Of a stretch of DNA of 64,000 nucleotides, positions 8,682 through 17,800 are shown piece by piece; position 1 is the stretch's first letter; every line of letters begins with the position of its first letter. The stretch spans positions 310,001 through 374,000 of the forward strand of contig NZ_JACHFR010000002.1 in NCBI RefSeq assembly GCF_014202035.1, given 5' to 3'. This stretch comes from Treponema rectale. GTDB lineage: Bacteria > Spirochaetota > Spirochaetia > Treponematales > Treponemataceae. The translations under genes and the position numbers were made by a program. The notes under the pieces are model-generated. The model did not search any database. It was not told the DNA's origin and was given only the letters and a program-made list of their open reading frames with translations.

Positions 8682-10325
8682 TTATTCCTTATGCTTTTTA
8701 AGAAAATTCAAAACAACAATTCCAATCGCAAGAATACCAAAAGTTAAAACCGTCAGAATTAATGCCAGAGAAGCTGATTTTCCCCAGTCTCCCTGCTCTG
8801 CCAGATTTACAATATTAATAGAAGTTAATGGCGTATTAAAAGAAACTAAAAAAATTACAGCACTTAAAGTTCCGACACCACGAATAAAATCATAAATAAA
8901 ACCGCCAAAAATTCCGTCCGCACTAAGAGGAACTATTATTTTTGTAAGAGTAAAAAGCTGATTTGCACCAAGCGACCGGGAACCATCATCAAGGGTCGTC
9001 TTAATTGTGGAATATGACTGTGAAATAATTCTATAACTGAAAGGCAAAAATGCTACAGTCATGGCAATTATAATCAGCACAAACGAATTATTAAAACCAA
9101 CTTTTTTTGAAGCAAGAAGAATAGCAAGTCCTAAAAGTGAACCTGGAATTGAAGATGGAATCTGTGCAAAAATATCCAGAGTCTTTTTTAAAGGCATTTC
9201 CGTTCTATGAACCACATAAGAAGAAAAAACCGCAATGACCGTACTTAAAACTGCAGAAATCAAAGCAAAACTCACAGAATTTTTCAAAGAAACAGAATAT
9301 CTGCCGGACAAGACTGATTTTATATGATTCAGCGTAAAGGTCGTATTAATTCCCCAAAGCTTCTGAAAAGAACCAAAAATAATCGCTACAAACTGCAGCA
9401 TTACACAAATAGAAACAACTATGACAAAAAAACTAAAGATTATTGTTGCCGGCCTGTTGAAATTTTTTACATCAGAATTTAACGATGACTTATAATACTT
9501 TTCCGGATTAAAATTTAAATTCATAGAAGCTTTTGTAAGTTGTTTTTTTAATAAATAATTCTGAACCAAAAATAATATCACAGAAGGAATAACAAGAATT
9601 ATTCCAAGAACTGCACTTGTTTTTATATTTAACCAGCCTGTCAGCTGTGTATAAATTTCTACAGCAAGAACCCTAAACCTTCCTGCTACAATAAGCGGAT
9701 TTCCAAAATCACTTAAAACATTTACGGCTACAAACAAAAATGAAGAAATTATTCCTGAAAAACTAAGTGGAAGTGTAATTGTAAAAAAGATTTTTAAACT
9801 TCCGGCTCCCATACTTCGTGCTGCCTGCTCAAGATTCTGATTTATTCCCTGCAGACTTTGCAGACAAATTAAATATGACAGCGGAAAAAAACAGAGACTT
9901 TGGGCTATTACAAGTCCTTTAAAACCATAAAGCGAAATATCAAGTCCTAAAAGCGTATGCGTAATAAACCCCTGTCTTCCAATCAAAAGAATGAACGCAA
10001 GCCCGCCTACAAAAGGAGGTGTCATTAAATGCACAAGGGGAACATACGAAAAAAAACGCTTAAAGGGAATATTTGTTTTTACAACGGCGTATGCAAAAAA
10101 ATATCCAATTATAACGGCTGCCAGAGAAGAAAAAATACATTCAAAAAAAGTATTCTTTACGGATTCCTTAAAAATTGCAGAAGAAAAAACAAGCTTAAAA
10201 TCTTTTATTCCGGCAGAAAGTAAAACGCAGAAAAGCGGAAAAACTATAAATCCTATAAAAAGAATAATCAAAAGAAGCCAAACAATTAATAATGATTTAC
10301 TGTTTTTTCTAAAATCAATCTTCAT
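8682..10325 (-). CDS. ABC transporter permease with two fused MetI domains, AfuB/FbpB type
   Basis: A 547-residue integral membrane protein with about twelve hydrophobic segments and two binding-protein-dependent transport domains in tandem. Each carries an EAA-type loop that contacts the ATPase: EQAARSMGAGSLKIFFTITLPLS-like near residue 190, and DDGSRSLGANQLFTLTKIIVPL-like in the second half. The fused architecture is typical of the FbpB/ThiP/AfuB permeases. I chose ATG 10325, which has AAAGGAAACGT upstream, rather than the GTG 21 nt earlier. It lies 33 bp after the binding-protein gene, within the same operon. Confidence 0.85.
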   Translation of the reverse strand: MKIDFRKNSKSLLIVWLLLIILFIGFIVFPLFCVLLSAGIKDFKLVFSSAIFKESVKNTFFECIFSSLAAVIIGYFFAYAVVKTNIPFKRFFSYVPLVHLMTPPFVGGLAFILLIGRQGFITHTLLGLDISLYGFKGLVIAQSLCFFPLSYLICLQSLQGINQNLEQAARSMGAGSLKIFFTITLPLSFSGIISSFLFVAVNVLSDFGNPLIVAGRFRVLAVEIYTQLTGWLNIKTSAVLGIILVIPSVILFLVQNYLLKKQLTKASMNLNFNPEKYYKSSLNSDVKNFNRPATIIFSFFVIVVSICVMLQFVAIIFGSFQKLWGINTTFTLNHIKSVLSGRYSVSLKNSVSFALISAVLSTVIAVFSSYVVHRTEMPLKKTLDIFAQIPSSIPGSLLGLAILLASKKVGFNNSFVLIIIAMTVAFLPFSYRIISQSYSTIKTTLDDGSRSLGANQLFTLTKIIVPLSADGIFGGFIYDFIRGVGTLSAVIFLVSFNTPLTSINIVNLAEQGDWGKSASLALILTVLTFGILAIGIVVLNFLKKHKE

Positions 10326-10358
10326 ACGTTTCCTTTCTGCTTGCACTGCATTTGCAAT

Positions 10359-11351
10359 CTATTTTACTTCTTTTGCCCAACGCTCCAGAACATCATTCTT
10401 TTGAGTTGCAGCAAGATCTAAATCATAATCTATTAAATCAATCTCACTTAAAGCAACAGAACCTTTTGCTGGTGTTGCATCAGGATTTACCGGAAGTGTA
10501 AAATCAATTGAACTCATAAGTTCCTGTGCTTTTGGAGAAAGCATAAAATCTACAAATTTTTTTGCAGCTTCAAGATTTTTTGTATTCTTTGTAATTGCAA
10601 TACAGTCAACATCACCTACAGATTGCGGAGGAGCAATAACTTTTACATCAAAACCATCAGCATTATACTTTGCAAGGGCATGAATATAAGAAACACCAAG
10701 AGCATACTCACCGGTTCCAATTAATTTTGCTGGTGCAGAACCTGAAGTAGGAAATTGTCCAACAAGAGGGGCCAGTGTCAAAAGATAATCCCAGCCTTTA
10801 TTCCATCCAAGCCGCTGTAACTGATTTTGAACAAAAAGATAAGCTGTTGAAGAAGCTATCGGATTAGTAAGAACTATTTCTCCCTTATATGCAGGATTCA
10901 ACAAATCTTCCCATGTTTTTGGCTCAGGAATTGAAGAAAATTTTTGAGCATAACGCTTTGTATTTACTCCAATTCCCAAAGTCAAAATACAAAATCCGGT
11001 ATATTCTCCATTAGGAGAAAGTGCATATTCAGGAATATTTTTTGCAAGAGGAGAAACATAAGGCTCTAAAGCACCTGCTTCCGCTGCCTGCATATGATAT
11101 GCTGTTGCACCACCAAGCAGAATATCAGCCTGAGGATCATCACGTTCTGCTATAATCCTGTTTACAAGTTCTCCAGTTGTTGCCCGTAAAAAAGAAACCT
11201 TAATTCCCGTCTCTTTTGTAAAAAGATCTGTTAATGCCTGGGTTTCTTCCTCATGAATAATTGAATAAATATGCAGTTCTTCTTCCTGAGCACAGGAAGA
11301 AAGCAAAAATCCAAAAATACATGCAAATACGATCCAGATATTTTTTTTCAT
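10359..11351 (-). CDS. ABC transporter substrate-binding lipoprotein, AfuA/FbpA family
   Basis: A 330-residue periplasmic-binding protein with a lipoprotein signal (CIFGFLLSSC). The mature part starts LHIYSIIHEEETQALTDLFTKETGIKVSFLR, the classical N-terminal lobe of the FbpA/AfuA/FutA cluster. RATTGELVNRI and the C-terminal VDFMLSPKAQELM block are also characteristic. I do not see the paired tyrosines that FbpA uses for ferric iron near the C-terminus, so sugar-phosphate or phosphonate uptake is as plausible as iron. GAGG precedes the ATG. The upstream gap has repeat structure that may be an operator. Confidence 0.82.
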   Translation of the reverse strand: MKKNIWIVFACIFGFLLSSCAQEEELHIYSIIHEEETQALTDLFTKETGIKVSFLRATTGELVNRIIAERDDPQADILLGGATAYHMQAAEAGALEPYVSPLAKNIPEYALSPNGEYTGFCILTLGIGVNTKRYAQKFSSIPEPKTWEDLLNPAYKGEIVLTNPIASSTAYLFVQNQLQRLGWNKGWDYLLTLAPLVGQFPTSGSAPAKLIGTGEYALGVSYIHALAKYNADGFDVKVIAPPQSVGDVDCIAITKNTKNLEAAKKFVDFMLSPKAQELMSSIDFTLPVNPDATPAKGSVALSEIDLIDYDLDLAATQKNDVLERWAKEVK

Positions 11352-11365
11352 AAAAGCCTCGTAAA

Positions 11366-11418
11366 TTGTTAAATAAAATTGATATTAACAAAATACAAGG
11401 TTTTACAAGGTTTTTATA
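11366..11418 (-). promoter_or_regulatory. possible promoter/operator of the AfuABC-type operon
   Basis: The gap before the binding-protein gene holds a 7-bp inverted repeat, TTGTTAA (11366-11372) and TTAACAA (11385-11391). Upstream on the minus strand are two direct copies of ACCTTGTA. A TAATAT -10 candidate lies inside the inverted repeat, with CTTGTA 16 bp upstream. No typical Fur box was recognised. Confidence 0.3.
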
Positions 11419-11453
11419 TAACCAGATTTAAAAAAATATTATCTTACCACAAT

Positions 11454-12797
11454 TTATATAGTAAGAAATGCCTTATATGCTTTATAAGCTTCCTCAATAT
11501 CCGTACGGGAAGTTATTTCCCATGGAGCATGCATACTTAAAACAGAAACGCCTGCATCAAGAACATACATTCCATACTTTGCAGCAAGATATGCAATTGT
11601 TCCGCCGCCACCCTGGTCAACTTTACCGAGCTCTGCCATCTGATACTTTACATTATTCTTATCAAGAACATTTCTAAGCTTAGCAATAAATTCAGGAGAT
11701 GCATCACTTGCACCACTCTTTCCGCGACTTCCAGTATATTTGTTGAATACAATTCCACCGCCAAGTAAAGATGCATTTGCTTTATCATACAGATCACCAT
11801 TCATAGGATCATATGCAGCATTAACATCACTTGAAAGCATATTTGAATTATTTAATGCACGGCGAACTTTAAGTTCAGAATATTCCCCAAGCCGGTCAAC
11901 AACTTCTGCAACAGCATTCTCAAAGAAATGACTTGCCATACCGGTGGCACCCACACTTCCGATTTCTTCTTTATCAACACAGATACAAACGTTTGTTCTT
12001 TTTTCTGCCTTTGATTCAAAAAGAGCACGGGCACTTGTATAGGCACAGCTTCTGTCATCCTGTCCATAAGCAAGAATAAGAGAACGGTCAAATCCAAGAT
12101 CCCTTGCTTTTCCTGCAGGAACAATTTCAAGTTCTGCTGAACCAAAATCCTTTTCTGTAATTCCGTATGCTGATTCGAGAAGCTTGAGGATATTTTTCTT
12201 AGCAGAATCTTTTTCTGCTTTAGAATGTCCTTCTGAATTATCATCAGTTTTAGGATCACAGCTGCCGATAATCAGGTCAAGATTTTCTCCAGGAATAAAA
12301 TCACTTGCAGTTTCTTTCATCTGCTTCTGTGCAAGATGAGGAAGAATATCGCTGATACAGAAAACAGGATCATCTTCCTTTTCTCCAATACTTACGTTAA
12401 CCACAGTTCCGTCTTTCTTACATACAACACCATGAATTGCAAGAGGAAGCGTTACCCACTGATACTTTTTAATTCCACCGTAATAATGAGTGTTCAGATA
12501 TACAACAAAATCTTTTTCATAAACTGGATTCTGTTTTACATCAAGACGCGGTGAATCAATATGAGCACCAAGAATATTCATACCGTTCTGAATGTCATCA
12601 GTACCGATATCAAAAAGCGCAACGGCTTTACCAAATTTTGTTACATAAACTTTATCGCCGGCTTTAAGTGAAGTTACATCACAGATATTTTTGTATCCGT
12701 TTTTTTCTGCAAGAGCTACAATGGCGTTGCAGCACTCCCTCTCAGTTTTTCCGTTGTCTAAAAAGTTTTTGTAATCGTTAATAAGTTCTTCGTTCAT
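11454..12797 (-). CDS. apeB: M18 family aminopeptidase
   Basis: A 447-residue di-zinc aminopeptidase of family M18 (aspartyl aminopeptidase type). It removes acidic or other N-terminal residues from peptides in the cytoplasm. Metal-ligand and catalytic motifs appear in order: GAHIDSPRLDVKQNP near residue 85, GQDDRSCAY, DKEEIGSVGATGM, DVNAAYDP and the terminal MHAPWEITSRTD. No signal peptide is present. ATG 12797 is preferred because GGAG lies 8 nt before it; the longer frame would add nine residues without a ribosome site. It diverges from the radical SAM gene with only 75 bp between them. Confidence 0.9.
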   Translation of the reverse strand: MNEELINDYKNFLDNGKTERECCNAIVALAEKNGYKNICDVTSLKAGDKVYVTKFGKAVALFDIGTDDIQNGMNILGAHIDSPRLDVKQNPVYEKDFVVYLNTHYYGGIKKYQWVTLPLAIHGVVCKKDGTVVNVSIGEKEDDPVFCISDILPHLAQKQMKETASDFIPGENLDLIIGSCDPKTDDNSEGHSKAEKDSAKKNILKLLESAYGITEKDFGSAELEIVPAGKARDLGFDRSLILAYGQDDRSCAYTSARALFESKAEKRTNVCICVDKEEIGSVGATGMASHFFENAVAEVVDRLGEYSELKVRRALNNSNMLSSDVNAAYDPMNGDLYDKANASLLGGGIVFNKYTGSRGKSGASDASPEFIAKLRNVLDKNNVKYQMAELGKVDQGGGGTIAYLAAKYGMYVLDAGVSVLSMHAPWEITSRTDIEEAYKAYKAFLTI

Positions 12798-12837
12798 AAT
12801 TTTTTCTCCATTTTCGCGGTGCATTCTACATCAAAAA

Positions 12838-12866
12838 TTGCCGAATGTCTGTAAAAAGTGTAAATT
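12838..12866 (+). promoter_or_regulatory. promoter of the radical SAM gene
   Basis: TTGCCG at 12838-12843, a 17-bp spacer, and TAAATT at 12861-12866. The -10 element ends 6 nt before the ATG at 12873 and there is no Shine-Dalgarno, so the transcript is predicted to be leaderless. Confidence 0.45.
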
Positions 12867-12872
12867 CATTCT

Positions 12873-15206
12873 ATGAAAGTTATTATTATTCAACCGCCAT
12901 TAGTTCAACTTAATACCGCATATCCCAGCGGTGCATACCTGTCTTCTTTCTTTAAGAAGCTTGGCCATGAAGTAAAATGGTACGATCTCAGTATTAAACT
13001 GTTTCATAAGATTTTTTCTAAAGACGGACTTACTAAACTTTTTAACCTTACTCAAAACAAAGCCCTTAAACTTGCACAAACTGCCCGGACTTCCGGTGAT
13101 GATAATACCTTCTCAAACCTTATGTCCTATCTTTCTCAAAGTCAGGCATGGATTAACTGGATAGACCTTATTATAAACATTCTTACAGACGGAACAAATT
13201 ACAGTTCCAGAGAATTATGTCACCGCTTTATTTTTTCTCCTGATGCACCCCGCGGAATGAGAATGAATAATTATCTGGAAAATCTCAATCACGAAGCTTC
13301 CGTAGACGATGCAAGGTTTTTAGCAACCATGGCACTGGCAGATATCGCCGATTACATCACAGCAGTATTTGATAAAGAATTTGCCCTTATCCGTTACGGT
13401 GAATCAATCACTGTAAGTGAAACAAGTTTTTCTCAAATAGAAAAAGGACTTTCCTCTCCTGTTCTTACGGAATTCTATAAAGAAGTACTGGAGGATGTTT
13501 TTAACCCAACGTCAGGATTACATCCGGTAGTCTCTGAATCTACAAATCAAAAAACGCTGGTCTGCATAACCGTACCTTTTGCCGGAACTTTTTCTGCAGC
13601 CCTATATACAGGCAAATACCTGAAATCCGCTTTTGGAGACAGTCTTTTTATATGTGCCGGCGGAGGATTCATTAATACAGAACTCAGGGATTGCAACGAA
13701 CGTTCGTTAGCAAATTATTTCGATGCTTTAAGCTATGACAGAGGATACGGAAGTTACATCGATTTACTGTCTTCCAGTTTCCTGAACACAGCTGCCTCTC
13801 AAAAAACTACCGAATGTTCATCAATAAAAACTTCAGAAAACCCCGAAAACAAGCCAGATTCAGCTGCTTCTGCCATAACTAACGACCGTAAGCTTTATAA
13901 ACTAAAGTTATTTACCCTAAATCAAACCTATGAACATACGGACGTTAATCCAGACTTACAGAAATTAGAAGACGAATACACCGCATCCCTTACACCTGAT
14001 TTTACCGATATCGATTTTTCAGAATATCCACGGGTTTGTGATGACATAAATCCTATGCAAAGAATGTGGAGTGACGGAACCTGGATAAAAGCCTATCTTG
14101 CCCACGGCTGTTACTGGCACCGCTGCGCTTTCTGTGATACAACCCTGGATTATGTAAAAGCCTACAAGCCCACAAAAATTCAGCCTCTATATGAAAGTCT
14201 TAAAACCCAGTGCCAGGAAAAAAATGTCTACGGAATTCATTTTGTAGACGAAGCTCTTCCCCCAAAAGCCCTTACGGAATTTGCACTCCTTAACATGTCC
14301 GAAGGCAACCAGCTTTCTTTTTGGGGAAACGTACGTTTTGAAAAAGTATATTCAAGAGATATGGCAGACTTCCTGTCATACGGAGGTTTACTCGGAGTTA
14401 GTGGCGGCATAGAAATTGCAACAGGTACCGGCCTTAACGAAATTAATAAAGGAACAGATTTAAACTCTATAGTCAGTGCCTGCTGCGCTTTTAAGGAAGC
14501 CGGCATTCTCGTTCATGCATACATGATTTACGGATACTGGCAGCAGGGAGATCTTGATACAATTAATTCCATGGAAACACTCAGACAGCTTTATGCAGCC
14601 GGTCTTCTTGACTCAAGCTTCTGGCATAAATTTGTCCTTACCCGGCACTCTGGAATCTATTCAGAATGGCAGCAGGGACTTCACCCGGAACTAAAACCAG
14701 TTGAAATAAAAAACGCCGGCATCTTTGCAAAAAACGGACTTCACTTTGAAGGCGAAAATAAATCTGAAAAATTCGGACGGGGATTAAACATCGCTCTTCA
14801 GCACTGGATGCATGGAGAAGGATTAAACAAAAATGTAGGAAAATGGTTTGATTTTAAAACTCCGCAACCAAATATTCCTTCTGATTTAATTGAAAAAGCC
14901 ATAGCCATTTACGAAAAAAAACGGGATGAAAACTTTGCACAGCCTGTTAATCCAGATAAAGCCTTCTGGCTGGGAGGAAAGCTTCTTACAATGAATAATA
15001 CTCTTATCTGGAATTACAAAGGAGAACTTTTTGAAGAAAGAATTCCCTCCGAACAAAAAACAATTTCAGAAATTCTCTGGCAGTTAAATCCTTCATCAGA
15101 GAATCGCAAAAAAGCTGTTTCACAATTAAAAGATGTTATTCAAAAAAATCCACAGATTCAAAAATTAATAAAAAAATTCAGGGGCAGGGGACTCTGCGTT
15201 TTATAA
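12873..15206 (+). CDS. B12-binding-type radical SAM protein
   Basis: A 777-residue protein. The N-terminus (MKVIIIQPPLVQLNTAYPSG, later KLGHEVKWYDL) is the Rossmann-like cobalamin-binding region of B12 radical SAM enzymes. A middle block with CAGGGFINTEL and YFDALSYDRGYG is typical of the same group. The iron-sulfur motif is GCYWHRCAFC at residues 412-421, with cysteines 413, 418 and 421 (CX4CX2C rather than the textbook CX3CX2C). The chemistry and substrate are unknown. The gene stands alone on the plus strand. A terminator shared with tex follows. The first ATG fits the family N-terminus, supporting a leaderless start. Confidence 0.8.
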   Translation: MKVIIIQPPLVQLNTAYPSGAYLSSFFKKLGHEVKWYDLSIKLFHKIFSKDGLTKLFNLTQNKALKLAQTARTSGDDNTFSNLMSYLSQSQAWINWIDLIINILTDGTNYSSRELCHRFIFSPDAPRGMRMNNYLENLNHEASVDDARFLATMALADIADYITAVFDKEFALIRYGESITVSETSFSQIEKGLSSPVLTEFYKEVLEDVFNPTSGLHPVVSESTNQKTLVCITVPFAGTFSAALYTGKYLKSAFGDSLFICAGGGFINTELRDCNERSLANYFDALSYDRGYGSYIDLLSSSFLNTAASQKTTECSSIKTSENPENKPDSAASAITNDRKLYKLKLFTLNQTYEHTDVNPDLQKLEDEYTASLTPDFTDIDFSEYPRVCDDINPMQRMWSDGTWIKAYLAHGCYWHRCAFCDTTLDYVKAYKPTKIQPLYESLKTQCQEKNVYGIHFVDEALPPKALTEFALLNMSEGNQLSFWGNVRFEKVYSRDMADFLSYGGLLGVSGGIEIATGTGLNEINKGTDLNSIVSACCAFKEAGILVHAYMIYGYWQQGDLDTINSMETLRQLYAAGLLDSSFWHKFVLTRHSGIYSEWQQGLHPELKPVEIKNAGIFAKNGLHFEGENKSEKFGRGLNIALQHWMHGEGLNKNVGKWFDFKTPQPNIPSDLIEKAIAIYEKKRDENFAQPVNPDKAFWLGGKLLTMNNTLIWNYKGELFEERIPSEQKTISEILWQLNPSSENRKKAVSQLKDVIQKNPQIQKLIKKFRGRGLCVL

Positions 15207-15213
15207 AAAAGAA

Positions 15214-15256
15214 GGGCTGTCCGGAAAACATATACTTTCCAGACAGCCCGTTGTTT
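15214..15256. terminator. bidirectional terminator between the radical SAM gene and tex
   Basis: GGGCTGTC at 15214 pairs with GACAGCCC ending at 15249. The stem extends through GGAAA/TTTCC with a single wobble position. GTTGTTTTT follows on the plus strand and an A-rich run precedes it for the minus-strand tex transcript. Confidence 0.85.
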
Positions 15257-15285
15257 TTAGAAAAGAAAATTATTCTTCTGCCAGC

Positions 15286-17673
15286 TTATTTTTTAAGAAG
15301 TGCAGCAAACGGATTGTATGAATATCCATCATCACTTCCATAGTTCTGTCTTTCACGGCGCTGACCTGCAGGACGATTTCCTTTATCAAAAGATTTTGTT
15401 CCGCCAGCTGTACCTGAAGCACCGCCTTTCTTAACAACAACAATCTTTTTCTTTCCTGTAGAACCAGAAGAAGAACCGCTTGTTCCCCTTGAAGCAGCAT
15501 CACTCTTAAGAGAAAGAGAAATACGCTTACGGTCCATATCAAGTTCGATAATTGTAAATTCCTTTACATCACCAACTTTTATAACATCCATAGGATCACT
15601 TACATATTCGTCGCTCAATTCAGAAATATGAATCAATCCAGTTTCATGAAGACCGATATCAACAAAAGCACCAAAGTCTACAACGTTCTTTATCTTTCCG
15701 GTTACTTTCATTCCTACTTTAAGATCTTCAAAATTAACAACTCCCTTCTGCATGATAGGAGCAGGGTAGCCGTCACGAGGGTCACGATTAGGTTTTGCAA
15801 GTTCTTCAATAATATCATTAATAGTTGTTTCACCTACAGAATACTTTTCTGCAAGTTCTTTCTTTGCAGCAGCCGTTATTTTTTCTCCAGACTTAACCAG
15901 AGGAAGAAGTTCAGATGCTACAGGATAATTTTCCGGATGAACCCAGGTATTATCAAGAGGATTTTCTGATTCAGCAATCTTAAGGAATCCTGCACATTGC
16001 TCAAAAGCCTTTGGTCCAAGACCCGGAACCTTGCGGAGATCTTCACGACTTGTAATCTTTCCGTTTTCGTCGCGGTATTTTACAATTTTCTTTGCAAGGC
16101 TGGCATTAATTCCGGAAACATATTTAAGAAGCATATAGCTGGCTGTATTAAGGTTTACACCAACCTGATTTACAACTGAACCAACAACTTCATCAAGAGT
16201 TTCACTAAGCTTTTTCTGATTTACATCATGCTGGTAAAGACCAACGCCAATTGCTTTAGGATCAATCTTTACAAGTTCTGCAAGCGGATCCTGAAGACGG
16301 CGGCCCATAGAAATTGCACCACGAATAGTAAGGTCAAGTTCAGGAAATTCTTCCGTAGCAACAGGAGAAGCAGAATAAACAGAAGCACCTGATTCATCTA
16401 CAACAGTGTATTTTACATCAGCATCAGAATAGTTTTCGCTGAGAACTTTTGCAACAACAGCCTGAACTTCCTGAGAGCCAGTACCGTTTCCGACAGCTAC
16501 AACCTGAATGTCATACTTGTCGATAGCATCATTAAGCTGCTTATATGCATCTTCCGGCTGCTGTACCTGGAAAATCTTAAAGTAACCGAGATATTTACCT
16601 GTTTCATCAAGAGCAGCACATTTTGTTCCGGTACGAATACCTGGGTCAATACCAAGAACACGGCTTCCCTTAATAGGCTGAGTCATAAGAAGGTTTTTAA
16701 GATTCTCACTGAAAATACCGATTCCGTGATCATCTGCTTCATCTGTCTCATCACTGCGGATTTCACGAAGAACTGCAGGAGAAAGAAGACGAACAACACC
16801 ATCTTCAATAGCATCAGCATAATATTTGTTTGAATATTTAACTCTCTTCTGAATTTCTGAAATAGCTGCTTCAACATCTACATCGAGAGTAACTTCAAGA
16901 GCACCTTCGCGTTCTGCACGGTTTATAGCAAGAATACGATGCGGCTTTACCTGATTGATTGGTTCTGAATAATCCCAGTACATCTTGTATGTTGATGTCT
17001 TTTCTGCAGTTTCAGCATCCTGACCTTCTGGAACAACACCTTTTGTCTTAAGGGTTCCGGTTTCCATGTAAAGATCATGAATTGCCTCACGATTTTTTGT
17101 ATCCTGAGAAATACGTTCAGCAATAATATCTTTTGCTCCGGCAAGTGCATCTTCAGCAGATTCAACATTAAGGGCAGCATCTTCATTATCAGTCTTTATA
17201 AATTCTGCAGCTTTTGCTTCTACTGCCTTTTCATCATTTTCTCCGCAAATAAAATCTGCAAGAGGTTCAAGACCTTTTTCCTGTGCAACCATTCCGCGGG
17301 TCTTCTTCTTTTTCTTAAACGGAGCCCACAGATCTTCAAGTTCTGTAAGAGTTTTTGCACCTGATGCTGCATTATAAAGAGTTTCTGTAAGTTTTCCCTG
17401 ATTAAAAATACCCTTTATAATTTCAATACGGCGTTCTTCAAGATTTTTATATGATTTGAATAAGTGATCACAGTCAGTAACCTGAACTTCATTCAAATTA
17501 TCATGCTTTTCTTTGCGGTAACGAGAAATGAAAGGAATCGTACATCCTTCATTAACCAGGCTGATAACAGCGCTAACCTGCTGAACACGAATATTTAATT
17601 CTTCAGCAATTTTTTTCATAATTTCCACTTCGTTAACAACGAGTGCGTCCATTTGTTCTTGTGTGAATTCCAT
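15286..17673 (-). CDS. tex: Tex-family RNA-binding transcription accessory protein
   Basis: A 795-residue protein close to the family length. The N-terminal helical part contains IPFISRYRKEKHDNLNEVQ. The YqgF/RNase H-like core has VLGIDPGIRTGTKCA around residue 345. Helix-hairpin-helix motifs follow (NTASYMLLKYVSGIN and LRKVPGLGPKAFEQCAGF). An S1 RNA-binding domain starts near residue 655 (GMKVTGKIKNVVDFGAFVDIG). The last 60 residues form a Gly/Ser/Lys-rich tail. Tex binds nucleic acid and affects transcription and stress tolerance. No Shine-Dalgarno is present; TAAAAT lies 8 nt before the ATG with TTTACC 17 bp further up. Four DnaA-box matches lie just upstream. Confidence 0.93.
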   Translation of the reverse strand: MEFTQEQMDALVVNEVEIMKKIAEELNIRVQQVSAVISLVNEGCTIPFISRYRKEKHDNLNEVQVTDCDHLFKSYKNLEERRIEIIKGIFNQGKLTETLYNAASGAKTLTELEDLWAPFKKKKKTRGMVAQEKGLEPLADFICGENDEKAVEAKAAEFIKTDNEDAALNVESAEDALAGAKDIIAERISQDTKNREAIHDLYMETGTLKTKGVVPEGQDAETAEKTSTYKMYWDYSEPINQVKPHRILAINRAEREGALEVTLDVDVEAAISEIQKRVKYSNKYYADAIEDGVVRLLSPAVLREIRSDETDEADDHGIGIFSENLKNLLMTQPIKGSRVLGIDPGIRTGTKCAALDETGKYLGYFKIFQVQQPEDAYKQLNDAIDKYDIQVVAVGNGTGSQEVQAVVAKVLSENYSDADVKYTVVDESGASVYSASPVATEEFPELDLTIRGAISMGRRLQDPLAELVKIDPKAIGVGLYQHDVNQKKLSETLDEVVGSVVNQVGVNLNTASYMLLKYVSGINASLAKKIVKYRDENGKITSREDLRKVPGLGPKAFEQCAGFLKIAESENPLDNTWVHPENYPVASELLPLVKSGEKITAAAKKELAEKYSVGETTINDIIEELAKPNRDPRDGYPAPIMQKGVVNFEDLKVGMKVTGKIKNVVDFGAFVDIGLHETGLIHISELSDEYVSDPMDVIKVGDVKEFTIIELDMDRKRISLSLKSDAASRGTSGSSSGSTGKKKIVVVKKGGASGTAGGTKSFDKGNRPAGQRRERQNYGSDDGYSYNPFAALLKK

Positions 17674-17732
17674 AGGCCGATATTTTACGTTTTTTTATCA
17701 ATAGGGTAAAGTTGAAAAGAGTGTGTATTGCC

Positions 17733-17791
17733 TGTGGAAAACTCAGGTATTTTTCCACATTTCCTGTGGATAAGTAGGGTAGTTTTCCACA
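17733..17791. promoter_or_regulatory. cluster of four DnaA boxes upstream of tex
   Basis: Four exact matches to TTWTNCACA lie within 59 bp: 17733-17741 (minus), 17751-17759 (plus), 17765-17773 (minus) and 17783-17791 (plus). They alternate in orientation, so adjacent pairs can also form hairpins. They sit between the larE stop and the tex promoter. Confidence 0.7.
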
Positions 17792-17800
17792 GACAGCCCG

